Shown: positions 1 to 7,970 of the stretch, one piece after another
Position numbering within the stretch: position 1 is the first letter of the stretch
Layout: the number at the start of each line of letters is the position of its first letter
Assembly (NCBI GenBank): GCA_026989335.1
Contig: JALSJN010000075.1
Coordinates: 1-64,000 of the forward strand
DNA length: 64,000 nt
Direction of reading: 5' to 3'
Source: Thiotrichaceae bacterium
GTDB lineage: Bacteria; Pseudomonadota; Gammaproteobacteria; Thiotrichales; Thiotrichaceae
Translations under genes and position numbers: made by a program
Notes under the pieces: model-generated
The model's input: only the letters and a program-made list of their open reading frames with translations
The model's database searches: none
What the model was told of the DNA's origin: nothing

Positions 1-47
1 TATTTACAATCCCAAACTGTATGGCTTCCTCTTTTATAATGCTCCAT
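1..47 (-). CDS. tnpA: IS200/IS605-family transposase TnpA, N-terminal fragment cut by window edge
   Basis: The minus strand from 47 encodes MEHYKRGSHTVWDCK and runs off the window. This matches the usual start of IS200-like Y1 transposases (H-YKRGSHTV-D-KYH, leading to the HUH motif). It is too short for the ORF track. The family is known for single-strand peel-and-paste transposition with a catalytic tyrosine, which lies outside the window. No strong ribosome-binding site is visible, which is common in this family. Confidence 0.65.
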   Translation of the reverse strand, partial: MEHYKRGSHTVWDCK

Positions 48-121
48 ACTCTGAGTATAGTGCCAATTCTAGTCCCTGACCGCCTAAAGGCGTGGGATTT
101 ACTGATCCCCTATAGGGGACT
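1..121 (-). mobile_element. IS200/IS605-family insertion sequence, left end (partial)
   Basis: Read on the minus strand, this is a foldable non-coding end followed by the first codons of a Y1 transposase. The end contains a 14-bp palindrome TCCCCTATAGGGGA (106-119), an inner hairpin CGCC-TAAA-GGCG (81-92), and an outer pair AGTCCC (71-76)/GGGACT (116-121). IS200/IS605 elements lack terminal inverted repeats and carry subterminal hairpins of this kind that the transposase recognises as single strands. The rest of the element lies left of the window. The outer boundary near 121 is inferred. Confidence 0.65.
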
Positions 122-123
122 TT

Positions 124-198
124 AAATGCGATTTATAAAGTGAATGTTACTTTGGTGTTCTATTTTTTAATGGGTAGTCAAATCAAAGTAACGCATTT
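124..198. repeat. Long imperfect inverted repeat beside the IS end
   Basis: GTTACTTTG (146-154) is perfectly complementary to CAAAGTAAC (184-192). The next six bases GCATTT (193-198) pair with AAATGC (124-129), leaving a 16-nt bulge. It could be a terminator-like or regulatory RNA fold, or part of the site where the neighbouring IS landed. No T-run follows, so a classical terminator is unlikely. Confidence 0.4.
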
Positions 199-225
199 AG
201 ATTATCATTTTAGCTTTCAATAGAA

Positions 226-245
226 ACCTGTAAGAAATGACAGGT
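226..245. promoter_or_regulatory. Lux-box-like LuxR-type operator
   Basis: The 20-mer ACCTGTAAGAAATGACAGGT is an imperfect dyad fitting the lux-box pattern NNCTG-N10-CAGNN and is very close to the classical Vibrio fischeri box at both ends. It shares ATGACAG with the two boxes upstream of luxI in this window. It lies downstream of the small lipoprotein gene and next to the IS left end, so the gene it controls may lie left of the window or have been separated by the IS insertion. Confidence 0.6.
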
Positions 246-326
246 TGTATGCGTACAATATTAGGAGTTAGAAAAGAGCAGTCATGAAAAAACAGGGCGA
301 ACCCTGCTTAAAATAAATCTTATAAA

Positions 327-926
327 CTAATCTGCAATAATAATTTTATCGTTTGATATATGATTTAACCGAATCCATTTCTTTAGGGCGCTTTGCTTCG
401 GTTGTCCCATCCCCTGTCTGCAGATCACCAATGCGTAATTTTCCTTGAGTGTCAGGCACACCAAATCATATCGGGGTAACGCATTACCAATATTAAGTGA
501 CACAAGTTTATCCCTAATTTTCTTATCAGTATTATTACCATCCGTATTTATTGTAATGATCTGATTTCCATCATTAAATGAGCCGAATTTGGTGTCTGTT
601 TTTATAGCAAATCCTTTTTTGCATAGGTTACTGGTAAGGGTGTGTCTATTAGAACTAAAAAAAACTGATTTTAAAACCACTGTTGAAGATGCCGCGTTTG
701 AGGGGCAGTTCGGTTGTTTCCATAATTTGATTTCAATATCACGATTTGTTGATCCAATAACCCATTCTTGTGTAAAGGAATGAGAATTACTTCCAGCTTC
801 ACATGCTCCCTTCCATTTCCCATGGAACTCTTTTGGTTGCTCAACACTCGTTTTATCATTACACGCGTTTAATCCGGTAATGGTAAAAACCGATACAATA
901 AACATATAAATCTTTTTCTTATCCAT
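327..926 (-). CDS. Small predicted lipoprotein of unknown function
   Basis: A protein of about 199 residues when started at the internal Met of the listed ORF, chosen because GAAGGAAAG precedes it and the product then opens with a lipoprotein signal (MDKKKIYMFIVSVFTITGLNAC, lipid-attachment Cys22). The mature part is polar with a few Cys and no domain I recognise. It is expected to sit in the inner or outer membrane, facing the periplasm. It lies between a lux-box match and another small secreted protein, so quorum-sensing control is possible but unproven. Confidence 0.6.
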   Translation of the reverse strand: MDKKKIYMFIVSVFTITGLNACNDKTSVEQPKEFHGKWKGACEAGSNSHSFTQEWVIGSTNRDIEIKLWKQPNCPSNAASSTVVLKSVFFSSNRHTLTSNLCKKGFAIKTDTKFGSFNDGNQIITINTDGNNTDKKIRDKLVSLNIGNALPRYDLVCLTLKENYALVICRQGMGQPKQSALKKWIRLNHISNDKIIIAD

Positions 927-1016
927 TTTCTTTCCTTCATAACTAAAAAAATAAACAGATGACAACTAGGTTCATTTATCATCTGTTTACAGTACATTAC
1001 TTAATCGCTTGCCATC

Positions 1017-1349
1017 TTATCGAGCTACATGAAGACGCCAAAGCATTTTTTTAGCCCATACTACTTGACGAACATATGTATATTTGCCATCAGCAGATAC
1101 CGTCATTGAGCTTTTTGGACGATGCTTCTGCCACCTGACATGTACTCTACAACTTTTTGATGTCTGACCAGTCATATTGTTCACTGTAATATTACACTGA
1201 TACCATTCACCTCTGATTTTAGATGCTTCCGAACTAGACATCTTCTGAATTGAATCAGGTGAAACAGAAGAAAGAATACTTGGTGCAGCCTGTGCAGTGG
1301 TTGTAGCAAGTACTAACAACGTTGATGCTATAGCTAATTTTAATTTCAT
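1017..1349 (-). CDS. Small secreted protein of unknown function
   Basis: A 110-residue protein with a clear Sec signal peptide (MKLKLAIASTLLVLATTTAQA, cleavage after AQA) and a mature domain of about 88 residues. Two cysteines (YQCN and KSCR) could form a disulfide. A strong AAAGGAG ribosome-binding site precedes the ATG. The protein is basic and has no recognised domain. It is divergent from luxI, and their shared upstream region holds the two lux boxes, so the same operators could act on both genes. Confidence 0.65.
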   Translation of the reverse strand: MKLKLAIASTLLVLATTTAQAAPSILSSVSPDSIQKMSSSEASKIRGEWYQCNITVNNMTGQTSKSCRVHVRWQKHRPKSSMTVSADGKYTYVRQVVWAKKMLWRLHVAR

Positions 1350-1480
1350 GGTAAAACTCCTTTTTAAAATGTGATTAATTAATTTAAATTGTTACTACAT
1401 TTGATTAATAAATAACCTCTGGTAGCAACGAAACTGAATCTAACATTCCCTAGATACTGCCGTAAGCTGTAATAAATAAC

Positions 1481-1530
1481 AGCTGTCATATATGACAGTT
1501 GAAATTTGTCAACTGTTATGTATGACAGTT
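1481..1530 (+). promoter_or_regulatory. Two tandem lux boxes upstream of luxI
   Basis: AGCTGTCATATATGACAGTT (1481-1500) contains a perfect 16-bp palindrome. AACTGTTATGTATGACAGTT (1511-1530) is a second copy. Both fit NNCTG-N10-CAGNN, and their centres are 30 bp apart, about three helical turns. The second box would sit near -42 of a promoter with a start site around 1563, the geometry of class II activation by LuxR proteins. This is the expected autoinduction site for luxI. Confidence 0.75.
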
Positions 1531-1593
1531 ATTTTATTCATAAAAAACAATTATCGTGCCCTTTCTTTTACATGAAAGAAAGGAGTAGAGATA

Positions 1594-2208
1594 ATGTCAA
1601 TTAATATTATTAACGCAAAAAGAAACAAGATGCCTGCATCATTACTTCGAGGAATGTATCATTTACGGCATAAAGTTTTTAATAAAAGGTTACATTGGGA
1701 AGTTCAGGACTTTGGTGATCTGGAAATTGATCAGTTTGATTACCGAAACCCTGATTATATTATTGCAAAAGACTTAACAGAAAAAATTATAGGTTGCTGG
1801 AGATTAATACCAACAGTTGAAAACTATATGTTAGAAGAAGTCTTTAATTTTATGTTAGGCAATTATCCGTTGCCAAAAGATGAAACGATATGGGAGCTAA
1901 GTCGTTTTGCAGTGATAGATAAAAAGCCAGTTGGACATACTTTGTCGGAAGCAACTGTTTTTATGATAAAAGAAATTATGGACTTTGCTTTAAAGAAAAA
2001 CATATCAGGTTACTTGGCAGTAACAAGTGTTGGAGTAGAACGCTTAATGAAATCTGCGGGTATCCCAATGGAACGTATCGGTAATAAAAAACCATTGATG
2101 ATTGGAAATGTAAAATCCGTATTATGCCTAATTCCAGTAAACGAACAGTTTATTGATACCACTAATAGCTTGATACAGGAATATGTATCTTTAGACGTTG
2201 CAGCTTAA
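1594..2208 (+). CDS. luxI: Acyl-homoserine-lactone synthase (LuxI family)
   Basis: A 204-residue cytoplasmic enzyme that makes N-acyl-homoserine lactones from S-adenosylmethionine and an acyl carrier. All family-invariant residues are in place: R25, F29, W35, D46, D49, R70, E101 and R104 (motifs LRHKVFNKRLHWEV, GCWRLIPT, WELSRFAV). Length is typical. A good AAAGGAG site lies 8 bases before the ATG, and two lux boxes lie upstream. It converges on a luxR gene; their stop codons overlap in a shared TTAA. The synthase is intact while the adjacent receptor is frameshifted. The acyl chain cannot be predicted from sequence. Confidence 0.92.
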   Translation: MSINIINAKRNKMPASLLRGMYHLRHKVFNKRLHWEVQDFGDLEIDQFDYRNPDYIIAKDLTEKIIGCWRLIPTVENYMLEEVFNFMLGNYPLPKDETIWELSRFAVIDKKPVGHTLSEATVFMIKEIMDFALKKNISGYLAVTSVGVERLMKSAGIPMERIGNKKPLMIGNVKSVLCLIPVNEQFIDTTNSLIQEYVSLDVAA

Positions 2209-2940
2209 GCTTTTATTTCACCGTTAAGTATCGCTATTATTGCTGCATTGGTACGGGATGTAGTATCCATTTTGGATGCTGCATTTTTTATATGAAACAC
2301 GATTGTCCGCTCTGATAAGCCAATAATTCTGGATATTTCCCAAGAAGTTTTACCTGTGGTTACCTGTGGCAACCCATTTTAAGCATTCTTTCTCACGTTC
2401 AGTAAGTGTTATTGTATTTTCTTTTTTGCCTTTTAAACTAACAACATCGAAAAGCGTAGAACCTAGTATCTGTAAGGAAAATAAATTTTCTGGATTACTA
2501 AATGCCGATTTTTGATAATCTTCTGAGGTACTAACAGCTAAAGCGCCATATTCTCCTGTGTCCGAGTGAAAAGGAAATGATATGCCAGATTTAACACCAA
2601 AATCAGCTGCTTCAGAAAAGATTTGCTTATTTATTTGTGATATTTCTTTATTTTGTGTTGGCCAGATAATGGGCGTGTTTTTTACTTTGCAATGAGCAAC
2701 GGTTAAATCTTTATCGAAATAGTTTTTATCATGATAACGTTTTTGCCATGAACTTGGGTATTCAGTTAATATGAAAATGTCAGGACAAGGCTTTAAATCA
2801 TGGTATAACGCAGAACCAAATAAGAAATTTTCGGCACCATATCGAGCACTATGTTTTTTAATAGTAGACATAAGTTCTTTATCGGATGATGAGTTACTTA
2901 TATCTGTAGTAATCTCTAAAATTATATCTTCTATTTTCAT
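2205..2940 (-). pseudogene. luxR: LuxR-family quorum-sensing regulator disrupted by a 10-bp tandem duplication
   Basis: The ORF gives 196 residues: an autoinducer-binding domain with family residues W65, Y69, D78 and W93, then the start of the HTH (LTEREKECLKWVATG), then a premature stop. An exact 10-bp direct repeat (TTACCTGTGG twice, 2350-2369) lies at that point. Removing one copy restores a continuous 241-residue frame that ends in a full LuxR HTH (VATGKTSWEISRIIGLSERT, then IKNAASKMDTTSR) and stops at 2205-2207, overlapping the luxI stop. As sequenced, the product keeps the ligand domain but lacks DNA binding. The lesion could be recent, reversible by slippage, or an assembly artefact. 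Confidence 0.88.
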
Positions 2941-3085
2941 TAATCACACCTAAATCTATAAGTTCTATTAGAACATTCTATCATTTTTTGTAGTTTATCA
3001 AAATAATTTATATGCTTCTTGATCCTACAATTAAATCATATCGTATTCAGGGACATCCATCCAAAAGCGGTATAAAAACAGCGAT

Positions 3086-3640
3086 TCATGATGATGCACG
3101 CTGTAGTGTATTGTTTATAATAAATTCTACTATTGTATGGGGTTGATTAAGGCCTAGCTGTGTTGGGGCTTGGTTGCTGTCATGACTCTTTTTATTCTCA
3201 GCGAGCGTGTGATCAAGGGCAATAGCAATGATGTTTTTATCAGTCGGGTAAAGATAGGGTTTATTTAAGGCTTTGCGGTGTAGTTCAATTTTTGGAAAGT
3301 CTGCTAACTTAAAACCTTCTACCAATATTAAATCACAACTCTCAATATTAACCTGTTTAAGTGTATTTTCTAGGCTGGGCTCTGTTTGGTTATCGGGGTG
3401 TTCAATAATTATTGCGGTACGTTTGCGTGAGGCAATGACAACATTACTCGCCCCTGATTCACGTAATTCGTAACTGTCTTTGCCAGGGTGGTCAATATCA
3501 AAATCATGATGTGTATGTTTAACCACAGCGACACGAATGCCTTGGGCGTTAAGTAAGGGGATAAGTTGGCAAAGTAGGGTGGTTTTCCCCGTGCCACTAT
3601 AAGCTGCAAACCCTAAAAGTGGCAATGGCGATTTAATCAT
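3086..3640 (-). CDS. mobB: Molybdopterin-guanine dinucleotide biosynthesis adapter protein MobB
   Basis: A P-loop GTP-binding protein of about 184 residues that assists MobA in forming the guanine dinucleotide form of molybdenum cofactor. The listed ORF starts too early; the ATG at 3640 gives MIKSPLPLLGFAAYSGTGKT with Walker A immediately after the N-terminus, as in the family. The motif VKHTHHDFDIDHPGKDSYELRESGA and the LVEGFK segment are typical. Its start overlaps the end of mobA by 8 nt, so the two are co-translated. Confidence 0.9.
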   Translation of the reverse strand: MIKSPLPLLGFAAYSGTGKTTLLCQLIPLLNAQGIRVAVVKHTHHDFDIDHPGKDSYELRESGASNVVIASRKRTAIIIEHPDNQTEPSLENTLKQVNIESCDLILVEGFKLADFPKIELHRKALNKPYLYPTDKNIIAIALDHTLAENKKSHDSNQAPTQLGLNQPHTIVEFIINNTLQRASS

Positions 3641-4235
3641 TGGTGGTGTGCTCGGACAGTTGTTCTCTTTTATTGATATTGAAAAAGGCACTAGGCTGAT
3701 CTGAAAAATCAACTAAAACAATCTTATGTTTCGTATACCAACGTTTGATTTTACGATCACCCGTTAATAAAAATGCCTTGAGGCTATCTATAAGGGTAAC
3801 AGGGATAAGTGCATGTGCGGGTTGCATTCGTGTCCCATCGTGTGCAACGACAATTCTGTCAGAAATTTCAGATGAACTATTCAATGCTAGAAGCATTCTG
3901 GCGACAAGATCAAGTGGCAGTGATGGGCCATCGCAGGGCAAGGTGATAATGTAGTCGGTTGTTACAGACTTCATCGCCGTAGCAAAGCCAGCCAAAGGCC
4001 CTTGGAAATCACTCATTTCATCACTCATTACTGAAAAACCAAAGCCTGCATAGGTTTTCTGGTTACGATTGGCATTGATGACGACATCAAAAGCTTGCGG
4101 TTGAATACGCTCAATTACATGCTGAATAAGCATTTTTCCTTGATAGACGACCAAGCCTTTATCTTGTCCCTCGAGCCGACGACCTTTGCCACCGGCGAGA
4201 ATGACTGCGGTAATACTGTTTTTATCTATTTTCAT
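3633..4235 (-). CDS. mobA: Molybdenum cofactor guanylyltransferase MobA
   Basis: A 200-residue cytoplasmic nucleotidyltransferase that joins GMP from GTP to molybdopterin. The N-terminal signature VILAGGKGRRLEGQDKG carries the nucleotide-binding glycines and lysine, followed by SDFQGPLAG and the metal-binding TLPCDGPSLP. Length is usual. It is the first gene of a mobA-mobB pair with overlapping coding ends. Other cofactor genes lie at 6464 (moaA) and 55802-57581 (moeA, moaB), so the pathway is scattered. Confidence 0.92.
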   Translation of the reverse strand: MKIDKNSITAVILAGGKGRRLEGQDKGLVVYQGKMLIQHVIERIQPQAFDVVINANRNQKTYAGFGFSVMSDEMSDFQGPLAGFATAMKSVTTDYIITLPCDGPSLPLDLVARMLLALNSSSEISDRIVVAHDGTRMQPAHALIPVTLIDSLKAFLLTGDRKIKRWYTKHKIVLVDFSDQPSAFFNINKREQLSEHTTND

Positions 4236-4251
4236 GTTTTACGTTTCTTGC

Positions 4252-4459
4252 CACGGTGAATATGGCGATATTATCATGGGATGCCAACCGGATTATGATC
4301 CTTTTCTCAGTACGAAAGTGCATGGCGAAGGTATTGGTTGGGGTTTATCCAATTAGTTACAGTCTAATGCGCCGTTATGATGGTAATATTACGGTGAGCC
4401 TTGGTTTGGTGGGGCTGATGAGTTTTAGTATGCAATTTCTGAGCAGTTATCACGCCTAG
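4252..4459 (+). pseudogene. Relic of a sensor histidine kinase C-terminus (HATPase domain)
   Basis: Two reading frames together resemble the last 70 residues of a histidine-kinase ATPase domain. Frame one (4252-4356) reads DPFLSTKVHGEGIGWGLSN, the ATP-lid and G2 box. The second frame (the ORF at 4256-4459) continues LMRRYDGNITVSLG and FSMQFLS, the usual end of the domain. The rest of the gene is absent; mobA starts divergently just upstream. The listed 67-residue ORF is therefore not an independent gene. Confidence 0.5.
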
Positions 4460-4539
4460 AAAGGTGTGCATTATAAGCGACCTATCGTGTTATTTGATGG
4501 GTTTCTTTGAGTTAAATGAAGAAAAAAAGGATTTAAAAA

Positions 4540-6288
4540 ATGAGTAATTTGATGACATCTGAAAGGGCTGGTCTATTTCTAATATGCTTTTTTCTAAGTA
4601 CCGCTTCTATCGCAAAAGAAGCCCGCTACCCCGAATTTGGTAACGGGCGAATAGAGCAAGAACTCGTTGAAGCAAAAGAATATATGGTCTCATCGGCAAA
4701 TCCTTATGCCACTGAAGCAGGCATGAGAATTCTCGAAAAAGGTGGTTCGGCAATCGATGCCGCGATAGCTGTGCAAATGGTACTTAACCTTGTAGAGCCA
4801 GAATCAAGTGGAATTGGTGGCGGTGCATTTTCGCTGTATTGGGATAATAAAAATAAAAAACTCTCTAGCTATGATGGTCGCGAAAAAGCGCCTATGGCAG
4901 CCGACGGCAAACTCTTTCAAGAGAATGGCAAAAACATGAACTGGTGGGAAGCCTTAGCGGGTGGGCGTTCTGTGGGAGTGCCGGGTGTAGTTGCGATGAT
5001 GGAAAAAATCCATAAACAACACGGTAAACTTCCATGGGCAGACCTCTTTGAAGGTGCGATTAAATTGTCAGAGGAAGGTTTTGAAATATCGCCTAAGCTC
5101 GCTACATCAATTGCTAATAAAACCAACCCTGCGCTAGGACGTTATGAAAAGTCATGGGAATATTTTTTTCCCAAAGGTAAGCCCATTAAAGCGGGTGTTA
5201 GTAAGAAAAACCCTGAGCTAGCAATGACTTTTAGGCGTATCGCTTTGCTTGGTGCTAAAGGCTTTTACAAAGGTCAAGTCGCGCTTGATATTGTCGCTGC
5301 CGTGCAATCAGCTGCTGATAATCCTGGATTGTTAACAGCTCAAGATATGGCGATGTACGAAGCAATTGAGCGCCCTCCAGTTTGTGCTAAATATAAGGCT
5401 TATAAGATATGTGGAATGGGCCCTCCAACCTCAGGTGGGATGGCGGTTATTCAAATTCTTAAGTTACTGGAGGGAAAAAGCCTCGAAAATTATCAACCGT
5501 TATCGGTTGAAGCCGTTCATTTATTTACCCAAGCTGCAAAACTAGCCTATGCTGATCGTGGAAAATACATGGCAGATGCAGATTTTGTCAAAGTTCCTGT
5601 AGAAGGTTTAATCGATGAGGCTTACCTAAAACAGCGCTCAAAACTAATTAGTCTAGAAAAAGATATGGGAAAAGCAATCGCAGGTACTCCACCGAATGCT
5701 GATCAAAACTGGAAGACTTCAACATCACCAGAACAGCCCAGTACTACACATTTCAGTATTGTTGATAAAGAAGGCAATGGTTTTTCGATGACTTCAAGCA
5801 TCGAAATGGCATTTGGCTCAACGTTAATGGTTCGCGGTTTTTTATTGAATAATCAGCTCACAGATTTTTCTTTTAGTGAAGAAAAAGATGGGGAAAAAAT
5901 TGCTAATAGAGTCCAAGCAGGGAAACGCCCCCGTAGTTCAATGTCACCATTTATGGTGTTTGATAAAGACGAAAACCTAGTCATGTTAATAGGCTCGCCT
6001 GGGGGTAGTCGAATAATCAATTATGTAGCAAAAACCCTGTTAGGTGTTCTGGATTGGAAAATGGATATTCAAGCTGCCATTAGCCTGCCGCATTTTGTAA
6101 ACCGTAATGGCAATACGGATCTTGAACAAAATACCCGTGTTAGTAAATTAAGAAAAGCGCTTGAAGTAAAAGGGCATGAAGTTAGTGTGAGAGATTTAAA
6201 TTCTGGGCTTCACGGAATTGTAATTACAAAGGCAGGGCTAGAAGGAGGGGCTGACCCGAGAAGGGTGGGTCGAGTATTGGGAAAGTGA
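4540..6288 (+). CDS. ggt: Gamma-glutamyltransferase (glutathione hydrolase)
   Basis: A 582-residue periplasmic Ntn-hydrolase that cleaves or transfers the gamma-glutamyl group of glutathione. An N-terminal signal peptide ends near STASIAKEA. The precursor is known to self-cleave at the catalytic threonine, here T402 in PSTTHFSIVD; GSTLMVRGFLLNNQLTDFS and SPGGSRI are further active-site regions. Length is typical of the family. AAGGA precedes the ATG. It stands alone between mobA and moaA; glutathione reductase lies elsewhere in the window (58119). Confidence 0.93.
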   Translation: MSNLMTSERAGLFLICFFLSTASIAKEARYPEFGNGRIEQELVEAKEYMVSSANPYATEAGMRILEKGGSAIDAAIAVQMVLNLVEPESSGIGGGAFSLYWDNKNKKLSSYDGREKAPMAADGKLFQENGKNMNWWEALAGGRSVGVPGVVAMMEKIHKQHGKLPWADLFEGAIKLSEEGFEISPKLATSIANKTNPALGRYEKSWEYFFPKGKPIKAGVSKKNPELAMTFRRIALLGAKGFYKGQVALDIVAAVQSAADNPGLLTAQDMAMYEAIERPPVCAKYKAYKICGMGPPTSGGMAVIQILKLLEGKSLENYQPLSVEAVHLFTQAAKLAYADRGKYMADADFVKVPVEGLIDEAYLKQRSKLISLEKDMGKAIAGTPPNADQNWKTSTSPEQPSTTHFSIVDKEGNGFSMTSSIEMAFGSTLMVRGFLLNNQLTDFSFSEEKDGEKIANRVQAGKRPRSSMSPFMVFDKDENLVMLIGSPGGSRIINYVAKTLLGVLDWKMDIQAAISLPHFVNRNGNTDLEQNTRVSKLRKALEVKGHEVSVRDLNSGLHGIVITKAGLEGGADPRRVGRVLGK

Positions 6289-6463
6289 TTTAATGCTCCC
6301 CGTTTTTAATTAACAGGTTGAGGCCTTTACATGAGAGCGCTAAAAGGAAAATACTTCACCTCTTGGGTAAAGAAGGCTGGGGAGATTTATTTTTTCAGTT
6401 AGTATTTTAAATCCCCTCAAATCCCGCTTTCTCAGGAGTGATTATTCGATTTTTGTTTTTTCA

Positions 6464-7489
6464 TCAACCGCCTGTCGCGCTCATGTGGCGCATAATAATA
6501 GGTTGTTCATTAAGGTTAAAATCATGCCCTTTGGGCTTAAGCTTCATGGCACCAATAATGGCAGCTCTTAGTGCGTCATCATCTAATGGGTTAGCGCGAA
6601 CAACTTTACGTAAATCGAGAGAATGCTGTTGTCCTAAACAGAGTAACAACATGCCTTCGGCGGTGACACGAACGCGGTTACAATCATCACAAAAATTATG
6701 ACTGTGTGGGGAAATAAAGCCGATGCGTGATTGATCGTTATCGGTAAAGCGATAGTATTTGGCTGGACCACCTGTTTGCTCGGTGGTTGCGGTTAGTTGG
6801 TAATTGCTTTGCAAATATTCACGTAACTTGTCGCTGGAATAATAGGTTTTTGCACGATCATGGTCACCAATTTCACCCAGTGGCATTTCTTCGATAAAGC
6901 TGATATCCATATCGCGTGCGCGAATAAAATCAACTAAGTCAATAATCTCATCATCGTTGTAACCATTCATAATTACGGCATTAAGTTTGATTTTTTGAAA
7001 GCCTACTTGAAGTGCTGCTTCAATGCCTGCGAGTGTTTTTTCTAGCTTGCCGATGCGGGTAATCTTTTTGAAGCGATCCGTGCGCAATGTATCTAAACTA
7101 ATATTAATACGGGTTACACCCGCATTTTTTAGGGGTTGTGCGTATTTTTCTAGTAAGGTTCCGTTGGTGGTAACGGTTAAGTCTTTTAAGTTTTCTTGTG
7201 AGCCTAAAGCTTCAAACACACTAAGAATATTTCGGCGTGTGAGCGGCTCCCCCCCCGTGAGTCGAATTTTATTAACCCCCAAGTCTATAAACGCATTTCC
7301 AATACGGGTCATTTCTTCTAGCGTTAATAGTTGCTCACGTGGTACAAATTTCATATCTTCAGACATGCAATACACACAACGCAAATCACAACGATCAGTG
7401 ACCGATAAACGTACGTAGGTAATTTTACGACCAAAACGGTCGATGAGTTGAGGCTTGATGGCATCGGGAGTGCTGCTAAGGGATTTCAT
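6464..7489 (-). CDS. moaA: GTP 3',8-cyclase MoaA (molybdenum cofactor step 1)
   Basis: A 341-residue radical-SAM enzyme converting GTP to 3',8-cyclo-dihydro-GTP, the first step of molybdopterin synthesis. The N-terminal [4Fe-4S] motif CDLRCVYC and the C-terminal cluster motif FCDDCNRVRVTAEG...C are both present, together with the family GGEP motif (RLTGGEPLTRR). It ends in -SATGG; the C-terminal GG tail is catalytic in this family. No moaC, moaD or moaE lies beside it, and no Moco riboswitch was recognised upstream. Confidence 0.95.
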   Translation of the reverse strand: MKSLSSTPDAIKPQLIDRFGRKITYVRLSVTDRCDLRCVYCMSEDMKFVPREQLLTLEEMTRIGNAFIDLGVNKIRLTGGEPLTRRNILSVFEALGSQENLKDLTVTTNGTLLEKYAQPLKNAGVTRINISLDTLRTDRFKKITRIGKLEKTLAGIEAALQVGFQKIKLNAVIMNGYNDDEIIDLVDFIRARDMDISFIEEMPLGEIGDHDRAKTYYSSDKLREYLQSNYQLTATTEQTGGPAKYYRFTDNDQSRIGFISPHSHNFCDDCNRVRVTAEGMLLLCLGQQHSLDLRKVVRANPLDDDALRAAIIGAMKLKPKGHDFNLNEQPIIMRHMSATGG

Positions 7490-7816
7490 GGTTTAATCAT
7501 TCTTAAGGTTTATTCGCTCGTTTAGTTTTATAGTCTATGTTGCTTGTCATAGCAATATCCGTGTTTAACCCTAAACTGGGCAGTAATCATACTGCCAATT
7601 TTTGCCGGACTATTAATCAGCAGGTAAAGCCTAAGAGCATCTGCAAGTTTTTAGGTCTTGTACTTAGAGAGTGCGTTCTTAAAGCGGTAGCAAGGAATAC
7701 GTCGAAAATACCGTTAAAAGTTACGGTATGTCAATAGATGGAGTTAGATTAACTTAGATGATAATCTTGGCAGAACCCTTGTGCTTATGGGTTTTATTGG
7801 GTTCTGCTAGATTGTG
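7490..7816. other. Intergenic region between moaA and the island attL
   Basis: There is no convincing gene. The listed 66-residue plus-strand ORF (7537-7737) has no family resemblance and no ribosome-binding site. The only structure I see is the inverted pair CAGAACCC (7771-7778)/GGGTTCTG (7799-7806) with a 20-nt loop, just before the island repeat. Confidence 0.4.
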
Positions 7817-7863
7817 TATGGCGCGCTGGGGAGGATTCGAACCCCCGACCCCCTGGTTCGTAG
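7817..7863. repeat. attL, 47-bp copy of the tRNA-Arg 3' end
   Basis: Identical over 47 bases to 13091-13137, starting TATGGCGCGCTGGGG and ending GGTTCGTAG. It covers the tRNA from the anticodon loop through the T arm and CCA end plus two flanking bases, but lacks the 5' half. This is the usual scar left by tyrosine-integrase insertion into a tRNA gene. Confidence 0.88.
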
Positions 7864-7970
7864 TCAAATAATACAAAAAACAAACAAAGACAACTATCAT
7901 CATTTAACCTACTTATTCATACACTTAACTGCTACAATAGCAACAAGTAACTACAAGCGAAACCAAGTAC

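Noticed and set aside
2960-2975. GTTCTATTAGAAC as a LexA or LuxR operator of luxR
   Set aside because: It is a short dyad that fits neither the LexA consensus nor the lux-box spacing.
4256-4459. 67-residue ORF as an independent gene
   Set aside because: It matches the end of a HATPase domain only when joined to another frame, so it is a relic.
6300-6440. Further MITE copy near GAGGCCTTTACATGAG
   Set aside because: Only one weak end-like match; no central hairpin or second end.
7537-7737. 66-residue plus-strand ORF upstream of the island
   Set aside because: No ribosome-binding site, no recognisable domain, and low-complexity composition; probably a chance ORF.
7490-7740. Moco riboswitch upstream of moaA
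   Set aside because: I could not find the conserved Moco motif elements in the minus-strand leader.
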